Assembly: GCA_963971225.1 (NCBI GenBank)
Contig: OZ020269.1
Coordinates: 97,086,040-97,150,039, forward strand
Reading direction: 5' to 3'
DNA length: 64,000 nucleotides
Source of the DNA: Melieria omissa
Lineage: Eukaryota; Arthropoda; Insecta; Diptera; Ulidiidae
Below are positions 46,626-57,289 of this stretch, piece by piece; position 1 is the stretch's first letter, and each line of letters begins with the position of its first letter. A program made the translations under genes and the position numbers. Under the pieces are notes generated by a model. That model made no database searches. It was not told where the DNA came from and saw only the letters and a list, made by a program, of their open reading frames with translations.

Positions 46626-46802
46626 CAGTCGAACTTCTATAACTCAAATTACCATTATCCAAAGAAAAACTTTGACTTATTACTTAAGACTTCGACTTAT
46701 AGAATTGTATGGAATTTGCTCTCTAATCGCTATTGCCACTCGATTTAGTTCGAGTTATAGAAAATTCGAGTTATAGAAGTTGCCGATATGGAAGTTCGGC
46801 TG
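46626..46802. mobile_element. 177-bp TA-flanked MITE (pogo/Tc1-like)
   Basis: It starts CAGTCGAACTTCTATAACTC and ends, in reverse complement, CAGCCGAACTTCCATATCGG. TA lies at 46624-46625 and 46803-46804. The interior repeats TTCGAGTTATAGAA-type blocks in both orientations, so the whole folds into a hairpin. The CAG start and TA duplication are typical of pogo/Tc1-like non-autonomous elements. Confidence 0.75.
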
Positions 46803-46804
46803 TA

Positions 46805-48630
46805 TGGAGAAGATTGAGAGATTGTAAGTAAATCAATTTTTAGTAAATCCTTCTTGAAACAGTGCAGCCGTTTTCCGCAAAACCAACAATAAATTATTTA
46901 ATTATCTAAATTGCAATTTGCTAAACTTTTTTTTTTGGTCAGTTATTTCATTTGATTTCTCTTAATCCATAAATAATAAGCAATTTCTATTTCACTTGTC
47001 TAGCAAAATATTTCGAATTTCTTGCTGGCAGCTCACGCTAAACGTTTCCGTTAGCCTACGTGCACGTGCCACATATTCGGCGCTAACCTCAATTTTTGCT
47101 TGAACGCAAATGGACTTTAAGCTGTCATGTTTTATTCAAGTTTTGTTTTTGTTGTGACTTGATATTGAAATCGACATTAATACTGGCGTTGGAAATTGAA
47201 ATGCATAGAAAACGCCAACAGAATTAAGAATAATGCAACATTATGGCTAAGGCGGTGAATAGTTGAAGCCGGCAGTGGGCGGTGAGGAGGAGGAGTCATG
47301 ATTCGAGACAAAATACCAGAGTGTTGCGAGCAGGAAATGAAAATCACCGCCAGCAATTGGCGAGGAAATTGAAAAATACGCCAACGCAGCAAAATGCGCA
47401 GCGGCAACGGAAAGATGGCAGCTACAAACAACAACAACAACTCAACTGTGGTCAAAATAAAAGTCTTACGCTTTGGCACCGTGTGTTGGGCATTTTAAAA
47501 TGCATTGTTGCTGTGGTTGCAAATATTTTTTTTAATGTGCGGTTTGCTGGACAGAATTTCTCATAGATTTGCAGAAAACATTTGCGCCATAAAGAAAGCG
47601 ACCACAATTGATGGGCAGCCGCTGGTGGCAGCACTCGGATTCGAGCGCACCAAACTTTTTTAACTATGTACAATGTACTTGGTGATTATTTTTTATTGTT
47701 GTTGTTTTAACGCTTTTGTGTCAGTTGAAAGTTTCCGGTCCCTGCGCGAAATGTGCACTGCCACATTTTTGTTGCACATACATACATAATGTTTGTTTGT
47801 GTGTGTGTGTGCAGCATTTTGCGCGCTTGTTTTATGACTTTTTTTGTTGTAGCTTTCCACCACAATTCGTTTGGCAAGTGAATGCAAAAATTTACAGTGC
47901 CACCAGCGGCATGCAGCAGTGTGCTCGAGCTGCTGCCTCTGCTGCATGTGGCATGCGGTTGACTGTTTGACTGACTGCCAGGCCCGACCCGGTCCTGGTC
48001 ATTTTTCTCGGTTCGTTTGGCTGCCTGGCAGTTAAACTTTACACTGCACTACATTTTTTTCGATGTTTTGTTTGTTTTTTCGTTTTTGAGGTCAACTTGA
48101 AGGCATTTATTGTGCACTAAAAGTCTTCTGCATTGTTCGCGCGTTTTCTTCATTTTGGTTGTGTATTTTATTTAAAATGCCTTCATTATGAATTTGTGTG
48201 CAAAATATGCAAATTATTTGCGCTGCTTGAACGTCAGTCCACAAGTTGCATGACAGCGGAATTTGCGCGAAAATGTTCACTGTTCACTGTTGGCCTAATT
48301 TCATGCGCCTTGCGACGCGACTCGACTCGAGCGTTGCGCAAATTGACTCATTAACATACAACTTTTGCCTTTGCTACGCCCCCAGAAATTCCAAAGGCCA
48401 CTCCCACGCGTCCGCATCAATGCCAACAAGTAGAGCCCTAATTTCATTTACTTTACTTGTAATGAATCGATAAAGTCGGTGCGCGCAGGAGCGCCACTTG
48501 AACTGAGGCCCTGTTTTTTATTGAGGGTTCTGAATATGAAACAAAAGATGACTCTTTATATTCTTCTTCTTTGCTCTTGTTGAGACTTTGCATACTCATT
48601 GCTTGTGCAGTAGACAGAACTATGACTAAG
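46805..48630. other. Intronic DNA, no gene recognised
   Basis: Mixed-composition intron with a GT run near 47797-47812 and CAACAACAAC near 47428. Frames of 62-100 aa on both strands overlap and have no domains. Confidence 0.4.
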
Positions 48631-48638
48631 TTCTGTCT

Positions 48639-49248
48639 GAGGAGTTTTAAACAGACAAGTTTTTCGTAATTTTTTCATGGTTAATTTAACTTTAGAATTT
48701 AAAATCACAAAAAATTATATTAAAAAAAATATACATACTTTTTTAATAAATTAAATAACAATTGCATACCTATCAAAAATTTCAGAAGTATGAAGTGTTA
48801 TAAAAAGGTATTTCAATCCGAAGTTTCTCAGATGGCAGACGGCCTTCTGAATCAAGGAAAAAAAGATCTTCAGAAATTCAGAACTTCAGAAAGATCTTCA
48901 GAAGATCCGACGGAAGAGGAGTTTTAAACAAACAAAATTTTTGGAAAATTTTTTAATGTTCTTTAGAATTTAAAATCACAGAAAGTTATATTAAAAATAA
49001 TGTGCATACTTTTAAAATAAATTAACCCTTTCCGACATGAAAATAAACCCGTTCTGTATGAAATGTATGGGCTGTAGTCCAATATATTGGACATTGTGAC
49101 TGAAAGGGTTAAATAAAAATTGCATACCCATAAAAAATTTTAAACATATGAAGTGTTACAAAAAGGTTTTTCAATTGTGTTGTCACAACTTGAACAAATT
49201 GTTGCTTCGAAGTTTTTCAGATGGCAGATGGCCTTCTGAATCTAGGAA
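48639..49248 (+). repeat. Direct duplication (~220-bp copy and ~330-bp copy), second copy carrying a MITE
   Basis: Copy 1 (48639-48862) and copy 2 (48916-49248) share GAGGAGTTTTAAACA, TTTAGAATTTAAAATCACA, ATTGCATACC and TATGAAGTGTTA. They also share TTTCTCAGATGGCAGA or TTTTTCAGATGGCAGA, followed by CGGCCTTCTGAATC or TGGCCTTCTGAATC. Copy 2 is longer because of the 83-bp TTAA element and a short extra segment near 49170-49200. Confidence 0.8.
49026..49108. mobile_element. 83-bp TTAA MITE (piggyBac-like), copy 2
   Basis: This copy has the same length and ends as the one at 37442-37524. TTAA lies at 49022-49025 and 49109-49112. The unoccupied site survives in the neighbouring duplicate (AATAAATTAAATAACA at 48745-48760), showing that the element inserted into TTAA and duplicated it. 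Confidence 0.88.
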
Positions 49249-49520
49249 GGAAAGATCTTCGACGAATCGTCAGACTTATCACAGGACATAATCCATGAAG
49301 CCAAAAAATGGTCACAATTGGCATCATCGAGGATTCAACTTGCGCAACTTGTCGGGAGGAGGTAGGCAGCACTCTGTGCATGCCCTGTCTTCGGTGGGTC
49401 GAGATTGCTCATTTTGGGTTCTGATGTTATGAGGCCGGACGAGGTCAATTCTCTTACCCTGCGCGGTCTTCTGAAAATCATTAAAGAATCTAGGAAATTC
49501 ATGCAAGAAGACTTGTAGTC
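49215..49520 (+). pseudogene. Non-LTR retrotransposon C-terminal fragment
   Basis: Plus-strand reading gives LLNLGRKDLRRIVRLITGHN (49231-49290). The zinc-type IGIIEDSTCATCREE follows at 49317-49361, and a tail reads SDVMRPDEVNSLTLRGLL near 49421-49474. The arrangement is the C-terminal domain of Jockey/LOA/R1-like elements, similar to those at 2990-3185 and 30960-31261. Stops and frameshifts interrupt it. Confidence 0.6.
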
Positions 49521-49874
49521 CCCATGCATCTGACATTTGAGTCAAGAGATATGATGTTTTAAAAGTTTCGGGAAGGGGCATTAAGCCGCCATCTTCAAAC
49601 TGCATTTAAAAAAAAACTCGAACATTCCGAGAAAAATCCCTAGGCACTTTTTCATCTACTGAGGTCCTCTATCGAATGAGATGGGTTTGACCTTGTCCCT
49701 TTTTTCAGTGTTGCACTGTGTTATCATAGTCACGATTTTACCATGAATGGTGTAACACATTCTATAACGCATTAAATTTATTTAAAAAAAAAATTACTTT
49801 GTGTTCGCCAAACTGTTGACAAGCTAAGAAATATTTACAGTCGAAATGGTTATTGAGCATTTTTAAGTACTTAA

Positions 49875-50381
49875 CTCATTGCTACCTAATGGCTAAAATT
49901 TTACCCATGAAAACTGACTTTTTAAAAAATCACAGAAAAGTTCGTGGTAGAGATATTTCAAAATCATTGATAGAGATGGTTGGGGTAAAGATGGAACTAC
50001 CTTAATCTAGTGGAGGTCACCCTAAAATTCCACCATTTAGCTAGAGTTACCAGACTCCAAAAATTGTGAATTTTCCGGAGGTGGAAAATGTGGCGAAACG
50101 TAGTGGCCTTAGAACTTAACAAAAATCTGCCTCCCAACTCACCTGTAAACAATTCTTCTTTTGTTCACGTGTTTAGCTGATCACTTTAAAAAGTATGGAA
50201 AAAAGCTACCATTGCTGCCTAATGGGTACAAAATACCCAATGAATATCTCAGCAACGTGCAGAGATAGAAAGCTAGAAGATAGAAATTTTGTTTCTGATC
50301 ATTTTGGGTCAATTCCAGTCAGTTCGTGTATGAAATTTTATCAAAATCGTATGGGCGGAACTGGTACCCGGCAGCAATGGG
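49875..50381. mobile_element. 507-bp TTAA element (piggyBac-like MITE)
   Basis: TTAA lies at 49871-49874 and 50382-50385. The ends are CTCATTGCTACC and, in reverse complement, CCCATTGCTGCC. The left-end phrase CATTGCTACCTAATGG recurs internally at about 50210 as CATTGCTGCCTAATGG, followed by the palindrome GGGTACAAAATACCC. It encodes no transposase. Confidence 0.7.
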
Positions 50382-50430
50382 TTAAGCGCACATAAAAGCC
50401 TCTTTGGTCTGGCTATTAGAGTTGTACTAC

Positions 50431-50512
50431 TATCGATAGTACTTTCGATAGTATCGATGGTTTTATTTTGACACCACTATCTATGGTTTTTTGCACTGTC
50501 GACATTATCGAT
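50431..50512. promoter_or_regulatory. Cluster of TATCGATA/CGATA motifs
   Basis: TATCGATA (50431-50438), TCGATA (50445-50450), TATCGAT (50452-50458) and ATCGAT (50507-50512) lie within 82 bp. Such motifs are bound by DREF and BEAF-32 in Drosophila at promoters and insulators. The same wording is also common in some fly MITEs, so function is only a possibility. Confidence 0.35.
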
Positions 50513-50954
50513 TTTTTGTAATGTGACGGCAATTCCTCAAGAACATTCAATGCTGGCATTGCTGCCATAGATATTCCGTTGTGTTATACAAATATGAGGG
50601 TCAAAAGAGAAACTAATTCACCGCTTGATCTGTGACTAAATGAGTGCTGTCTCTAGTGATCTGTCGAACCCATCACTAATCCCATCCTTTACTTCCTTCT
50701 TTCCCTACTACTTATTTGGAAATGTAGCATGTTAAGTGATTGAAAAGTCCGCTTAATAATAGGCAATGGTTGGTAATTGACACTGTCGCGAAACGATGTG
50801 GCGACCTTTGGGGTGTTCGAGAGGAAAGTGCTTTGCTTTCAGTCCTCGTTGTATTGGCGAGGACTATCGAATACGAACGGACAACAAATGAACGTATGAT
50901 CTGTTTGAAGACATGGGCGGTTCGCTTGATTTATTCATGTGTTAAATAAATATT

Positions 50955-51268
50955 GCAGTCGCCGTAGCTCAGCTGGGTAGTGCGTTGGGCCGCGAGTCAA
51001 ATGCGACGCACGAATCCAGGTTCAAAACTCCGTTGCGTTAACACCGAAAAAAAGAAAAACAAAAATTTTTCTTTCGGCGGCTGTCCTCTCAGCAGGAATT
51101 GGCAAACCTCTGAGAGTAACATTTTCTATGAAAAACCTCCCAACTCGCCATTCAGAATCGGCATAAAACTGTCCAACCTTGAGAAAATTCACACGCACAA
51201 CATGGATGGTTGCGGGTAGCTAGGCCTTAGTCTCGTAATCGGGCTGTCGTGCCAGTCAAGAAGAAGAA
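50955..51268 (+). mobile_element. tRNA-derived SINE, family A, full-length with target duplication
   Basis: The 314-bp SINE is flanked by a perfect 14-bp duplication, GTTAAATAAATATT (50941-50954 and 51269-51282). The head carries an A-box TAGCTCAGCTGG and a B-box-like GGTTCAAAACTCC. The body shares all landmarks with the copy at 27902, including AATCGGCATAAAACTG. The 3' end is an AAGAAGAAG tail. A perfect duplication implies a relatively recent L1-type (LINE-assisted) insertion. Confidence 0.92.
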
Positions 51269-51399
51269 GTTAAATAAATATTAATTAAATATAAAATATT
51301 TATGTCTGTAATTTGCTAAAATACATCCTTTGTTTTATAGAGAGAAGTATGAAATTTGTAGTTTGTAAAATTTTGTATCCTAAACTAATAAAGTTAGAA

Positions 51400-52370
51400 G
51401 GACGAAATTCAAGGATGTGGTAATAAATAATTAGTTTTTGAGACACATTTTTTTCAACAAACAAACGTTTGGAAATTTTCTGTAATATTTAAAGATACAA
51501 ATTTACAAGGACATTTTAAATACCTATTCGTCCTTGCGCACCAACAAATTATTATTTTTCAATTCTAGGGAGTTTTTTTCTTTCATTTGGTACCCACATT
51601 AATATTCTAAAGTGCGCTTGTTAAAAACCAACCAACCAAACCAATAATTTTTGGGAAATATCCATGTCCTTGGAAATCATTCAATATCCATGTCCTTGGA
51701 TTCAAAGTTCTTTTAATATTCTGACATCAGAGTAAAAAACTAAAATCCTTCTTGATGAATTGTTCTTCTATTAGTTCTTGAGACACATTGTTTGCAAAAG
51801 AAAAAGGTTTGAAATTTTTCCGAAATATTTAGAGATAAAGTTTAACAAGGACATTTGCAATACTTATTCCTCCTTGCGCATCAACAAATTATTATTTTTT
51901 AATTCTATGTAGTTTTTATTTCATTTGGTACACACACTGACATTCTAAATTGCACTCAATTTAAAAAAATTTTTTTTTGGAAATATTCATGTCCTTGAAG
52001 TTTGAGAATTCTTATAAAATCCTGACGTCCGAGAGCAAAAGCTAAACTCGTTCTTGATGAATCGTTCTTCTATTAGTTTTTGAGACACATTAAAAACAAA
52101 ACTTTTGGAAAGCTTTATTAATATTTAAAGATACAATTTTACAAGGACATGTTCAATACCTATTCATCCTTGTGCATCAACTAATTACTTTTTTTTAATT
52201 TTAGGGAGTTTTTTCTTTTATTTGGTATTCAAATTTATATTCTAAATTTCGCATAGTTTTTAAAATAATTTTTTTGGAAATATTCATGTCCTTGAAAATT
52301 GAAAGTTAATTAATTCTTTTAAAATTCTGACATCTGAGAGTTTTACTTTATTTGGGCTCTAGTTTTGCCG
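51400..52370. repeat. Tandem repeat of ~300-340 bp, three units
   Basis: Units begin near GAGACACATT at 51439, 51780 and 52082. Each contains AAGATACAATTTTACAAGGA or a variant, CTTGCGCACCAACAAATTA or similar, and TTTCATTTGGTA. These are followed by ATTCATGTCCTTGAA and TCTGACATC. In the first unit ATATCCATGTCCTTGGA is itself doubled. It is non-coding and the monomers are visibly diverged. Confidence 0.8.
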
Positions 52371-52371
52371 A

Positions 52372-54410
52372 TATATCAATTTGGAAATACACAAAAGAGT
52401 AAGGTAGTTTATTTTCAAATAATTTTTATTAAATGAAATGAGATATTTGGAAAGGATATAATAGTTGAATTTTGTTTTTTTTCTCGTATTCGCGTAAGTA
52501 TCACTTGCACTGAAAGAACACGTCCACATGGAAGATGTTACAATTTGATACTGAATTTGTTTTTGTTACATAGACTTCAATGAATGTCGTTTGTTACTAA
52601 AGAAACTTTTGAAGTGGCAGAAGGCAATAAGTGCTGCTCAATTTTTGTTAGTTTATATAATAATTGTTATTTTTATATAAGCTTTTATAAAAATAAAAAA
52701 AAAAAAATAAAAAAATGTTTATTAAATCGTTTTTTCGCATTTTTGCAGCTAAAAATATTTAAGACGATTTGAAATCATGTTTATGCATTCATATTGACTC
52801 AATGCGTTTTGATTCATAGCGACTTGAACTATGGTATAAACGTGAGATCAGCGGCCTCCGTGTGTATTAGTCGACGAGTCACTAATCTGCCTGTCTTGCT
52901 TAGCTTAAAGTAATGAAGTATTTTAATGTTACGCATAGTTTGAGCCACTTTGAGGCCCAAAAAATCCACAAAAAAAGACTACGCACCCGTTTTGTTATAA
53001 CGAAACGCCACTCATTGGATTTCTAAACCCAGCTGAGTCTTTCTGTGTTCCAACTCTACTTTGCTCTCTCTTTCTTCCACTTCTTTAACGTTTCAATTGA
53101 GCACAATGGTAGCATTATTTAGCATTTTTGCGCGCTAAAAATTTACATATTCTCGCCTACAACAGTCACTGTCATTACTATTTTTTTTTAAGTCGTTTTT
53201 AACCTCACATTTGATACACTTTTTTGACGCTTTTTTGTTCATAGTTGCGTTGTCATTTGATGTTTTTTGTGTCTATCGCTGAATGACAGTTTTATTATGC
53301 CACTTTATCCTTTTATCTCAGACATTTTATCCTTTCTCAGCTTTGGCTGTTCTCAGTTTTTTTCGTTTCAATTTTGACATGAATCCTTTGCACGCACTTG
53401 TAATGTTCATGACCCTAAGTTGCTGCGTTGCAAAGCAAAAAATTTAAATGCAAAAACAATGCAGTTAGTCATAGCTTTCCGACTTAAGCTTTTTTTTGTA
53501 AGTGAATTTAACTAGCCGCCGCTTTAGGGATTAGCGGATCAAGTTTAAAAAATCTTATAAGTGTAGAATTTGTTAAGTATTTGCAAGTGAAATGAATGAG
53601 GTTTAAGTTGGAGACGTGTTGCTATGATTGAAATTATTGTAATGGTTTTGTTATTAGTCTTTTCTTTTTGAATTTGAAAGATGCAAAGTGAATGTGTGGC
53701 TTATGCTCAAAATTATTTGTTAATATTTGTGTAAAACATCTTCAATTCTCTCATAATTACCACGTTTTGTGTGCTGCACTTCATTTAAAAACAACTGAGG
53801 TCTCAGCTTACAGATCTAACCTCACTTTAAACCACTGTGCAGAGTGTTAGTCAACTCAAAACATACTTAACTCAATTTAAAATTTAATTAATTGCACCAT
53901 TTATAACCGCATTGTCTTTCACTGAAAAGTTTCACCTTCGAAATCAATACAATAATTTTTAACCTCATGTCAACATTATTCACCAAAAACAAACAAACTT
54001 TCCATATCCACAAACATGCTTGAGTTCTTTATGCCTTGATGACTTATCATTTAATTTATTTATGGCATAAAGAGGCAAATCACTTTGCATAATTGAAATG
54101 TTATTGACAGTAATAGTTTAAATGGCAACATGAATTCTGACACATACTAACTGAACACTTGAACTGGTGCGTTTTCATTAGAAATGCCCACGCAACCCAA
54201 AGAAGCGAAAGGCAAAAGTTGTGTGTGCGTGCTGCGCAGACATTTCCATTTGAATTTCAAATGAGTTGTCAAGTACGGTTTATAACTGATTTCAAATGAT
54301 GAATGTCGTTGGCAAAAAAATAAATAACGTGTTCAAGAAAGGGTCACTGAACATTTGGTGAAGTGTTGTGAATTAACTTAAGCTTGAAAATAATTGTTGG
54401 TGGTGATTTG
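52372..54410. other. Intronic DNA, no gene recognised
   Basis: AT-rich intron with poly-A near 52690-52710. No domain-bearing frame, RNA gene or transposon end was recognised. Confidence 0.4.
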
Positions 54411-54412
54411 TT

Positions 54413-54785
54413 TCATATAAGAGAGTTGAAAAGATGGTGGAAAAAATATATAAAAAGGAAGGGTTGAAAAAATAAAGGCAAAAATTAAAAAAAAAAAATT
54501 TTTTAATATTAAAAAAAATTAAAAAAAAAAATTAAAAAAAAATTAAAAACAATGAAAAAAAATTTAAAATATTAAACAAAATTAAAAATATTACAAAATT
54601 AAAAATATTAAAAAAAATGTAAGAAAAAAATTTATATAAAATATTTAAAAATAAATCCATAACTTTTTTAATAGTTATGGATTTTTGTAACTTTTTTTTA
54701 CTTTTCTTGATTTTCTTACTTTATAAGTTCAATCCTTTCCTTTTATAATTTTTCCCCTTCCATCTTTTCAATCCCCTTATATGAA
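54413..54785. repeat. Imperfect foldback with an A-rich loop
   Basis: The left arm (54413-54485) begins CATATAAGAGAGTTGAAAAG. The right arm, in reverse complement (54785 back to 54715), begins CATATAAGGGGATTGAAAAG. The loop is ~230 bp of A-rich AAATTAAAAAA repeats and contains a second, perfect hairpin, AAATCCATAAC (54653-54663) with GTTATGGATTT (54674-54684). No target duplication was identified. Confidence 0.6.
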
Positions 54786-54933
54786 AAAAAATTATTGAGT
54801 TAACTGTATCTCACGTTCTATAAATGCAATCGGGTTACGCTAAATGGTTCTGGCAAGACACGATTTCGCACTAAAAAAACTTTTCAGACAGTTTTGGGAG
54901 TGTTTGACTCAGTTTTGTTTGAGCGCGCATCAA

Positions 54934-55040
54934 AAATGGACACCAGCAAAGAGAAGAGATGCCACATTTTACAGGTTTCCTTTGCTAAATTCGAAAATGC
55001 CAGCCAGGTGGTTGAAAATGTGAATAGTATTTGTTGGTGT
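54934..55040 (+). pseudogene. N-terminal scrap of a Tc1-like transposase
   Basis: The frame starting MDTSKEKRCHILQ and continuing KFENASQVVENVNSI looks like the first helix-turn-helix of a Tc1/mariner-superfamily transposase. It is about 35 residues long, and then the sequence runs into the CGGC-rich repeat. No catalytic domain follows. Confidence 0.4.
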
Positions 55041-55044
55041 CCGA

Positions 55045-55220
55045 CCGAATATTCGGCTTATTTGGCCAATTTTAAATCTTCGGCCTCTTTCAAAATAGTA
55101 GAATGCTTTAGCCGAGAGTTTTCGCCCTGCAATGTAGAGTCTGACCGATTAATCGGCATCAGCTAGTATCGGCCACAAAAAGTGGTATTGGCATCGTCCT
55201 TTTTTGGCCGACATCGGCTT
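55045..55220. repeat. CGGC-rich degenerate repeat, left block
   Basis: ACCGAATATTCGGC, ACCGATTAATCGGC and repeated TCGGC words occur here. A comparable block lies at 56720-56790 (GCCGAATATTTTATTTCGGC). They may be subterminal repeats of one interrupted element, but ends and target duplication were not established. Confidence 0.35.
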
Positions 55221-55506
55221 CTTTTGACCAATGCCACATTGCATTTTAAGTTGAGGGAGAAACTGAATATTTAATGCAATATTTATTAATAAGCAGAGTT
55301 AACGTTGGTAGTTTTGTTTATACCAGTGGACACGTGGAATAAATATATGTGATATATAGCTGTGCAACAAAAATTGAAAAAAAATTTTCACACCGCAAAA
55401 AAAAACATATGGCCGTGAAACTAGAGACCAAATATAGTAATACTGCGTACTCAGTTTTTCATTTCTACATCCTTTGTCCTTGTTAAAATTTTCAAATGTC
55501 CTTCTT

Positions 55507-56118
55507 AAAGGATTTCAATTGAATTGTTAAGTTTTTTTTTGGTTAGAAACTGAACTCTATGACTGTTTTCGATTTTTTTTTACCAAAATATTAAAGGGGA
55601 TCAAAAATAAATAAAATATAAAAAATACTTAACCGAGTTAGAATATGGCGATATGTATATCAAATGAAAGAGGAAAGGCTCAAGAATTTAAATAAAATTG
55701 ATTTTTTATCTATTTGTGCAAAAAGGATATGAAAAAGGTCCTTTGAAAATTTGAATCCTTTATATCCTTGAAAGTTTATATAGAACTTTCTGGAAAAGAA
55801 AGTATGTTAAAACCCAAAATCTCCTTGATCAAAATTTCATTATTCTTGTTTCATTGTTTTCATAGTTACTAAAATGGGTAAAAATTGGGTACATAAATAA
55901 ATTAGAGTTTTTGTACTTCATTAGAATTACAGCTTTCGCCTTTTTGTTGAATAACTTTCGAACCAATAAAGTTAGAGTTTTATTGATTTTATCAATTAAG
56001 ATTGCGATTCAGAAAAATTATCTCTAATGAGCTATTTATGTCAATGGAATTGTTAAGTTGGTTATGTATTTTGGTTAGAAACAGAATTCTAAGACTGTTT
56101 TGTGTTTTACTAAAATAT
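55507..56118 (+). repeat. Direct repeat pair ~530 bp apart, second copy interrupted by a solo LTR
   Basis: Copy 1 (about 55516-55592) and copy 2 (about 56045-56118) share GAATTGTTAAGTT, TTTTGGTTAGAAAC and ACTGTTTT, ending ACCAAAATATTA or ACTAAAATAT. Copy 1 preserves the uninterrupted version of the LTR target. Confidence 0.6.
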
Positions 56119-56609
56119 TGTAACGATAAGACAGTCTGTCGCAGGGCAAAGCAACCCTGTCGCTACGCGCCGTGCTATAATTCAATCTGGCAACGATGGC
56201 CGCGATAATAAGGGAAACTTTTAGTCCAACCTGGCAATGATGGAAACTTTTAGTCCAACCTGGCAATGATGGAAACTTTTAGTACAACCTGGCAATGATG
56301 GTCGAGATCATCATGGAAACCTGTAGTCCACTCCGGAATGTGCGAGAACGGTCTGCGCGATGGCCGGACAGGTATAAAAGGCAGCCGGGTGCGGCGCAGC
56401 GAGTCAGTCTGATTTTGACTAGTGATGGTGCCACACGGAGCAATTAAGCAAATAATTAATTCACTATCTACTGACAGTGAAGTGTAAAAGTGTGAAATAA
56501 AGTGATTGTTGGTTCTTATTGACTGCGTTTGGATAGTTAAAGTTGATTGATTTTCAAATTGCACAATCCAGTGATACGTAACAGCCCACTAGACCTAGTA
56601 TTCGTAACA
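56119..56609 (+). mobile_element. Solo LTR (gypsy-like), plus orientation, ATAT duplication
   Basis: The 491-bp LTR starts TGTAACGATAAGACAG and ends TAGTATTCGTAACA. ATAT flanks both sides (56115-56118 and 56610-56613). TATAAAAG lies at 56373-56380 and AATAAA at 56496-56501. U3 contains a 29-bp motif (GGAAACTTTTAGTCCAACCT start) repeated three times around 56214-56300. It is related to the LTR pair at 40114-40978 by its TATA region, the AATAAAGTGATTG block and both termini. Confidence 0.87.
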
Positions 56610-57076
56610 ATATTTACATATATATTTATTTTTTATTATTTTTTGAGGGCGGTAAAGAAATGAAAAAAGAAAAAACGGCTAAATTTGATCAGATTTTTTT
56701 CCTTAAAAGATTTTTAATTAGTATTCGGCATTAGCTTCGGCTGCATATTTTAGTTATGCCGAATATTTTATTTCGGCTTCGGCTCAATATTTTAATTAAG
56801 TGACTAACATCTGTTACTGTTTATGACGAATGAGTTGACGGGTGAAAAAAATTCGCTCCAAGAGACGCTTGGGAAAATCTACTGTCCCAGTTTATTGCCA
56901 AAATAGACGAGGGTTGCTATGATAGATGATGATAAAGGCAAAATGAAATTATCTACAAAATGGCAACAAGTTGTGCAACAAAATGGTGCATGTTTAACCT
57001 TAATCAGATCATTCTAGCTATGCTAAATAAATATTTAAATTTCATGCAAAAAAAATAATGGATTTAATTTTAATCA

Positions 57077-57250
57077 GTGGCGCACATGGGATTTCATTTT
57101 GGTGTAGTTTTTGTACAAAACTTTTGAGCTCAATACAACATATCAAATATTATTTGTCACCAACACAGGATTTCAGTTGAGGGGAGGAGGAAGGGTTTGC
57201 GTACAACTTTTGAGCTCAATACAACATTTGAAACCATATTTTGTACCAGT
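57077..57250. other. hAT-like left end and short direct repeat
   Basis: CAGTGGCGCACATGGGATTT at 57077 resembles the hAT-type end at 19079. Downstream, CTTTTGAGCTCAATACAACA occurs twice (57121 and 57212). A right end was not found, so no element is delimited. Confidence 0.3.
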
Positions 57251-57289
57251 AATTTGAACAATTTTAGCCATGGACCGTAAAAATTATTA

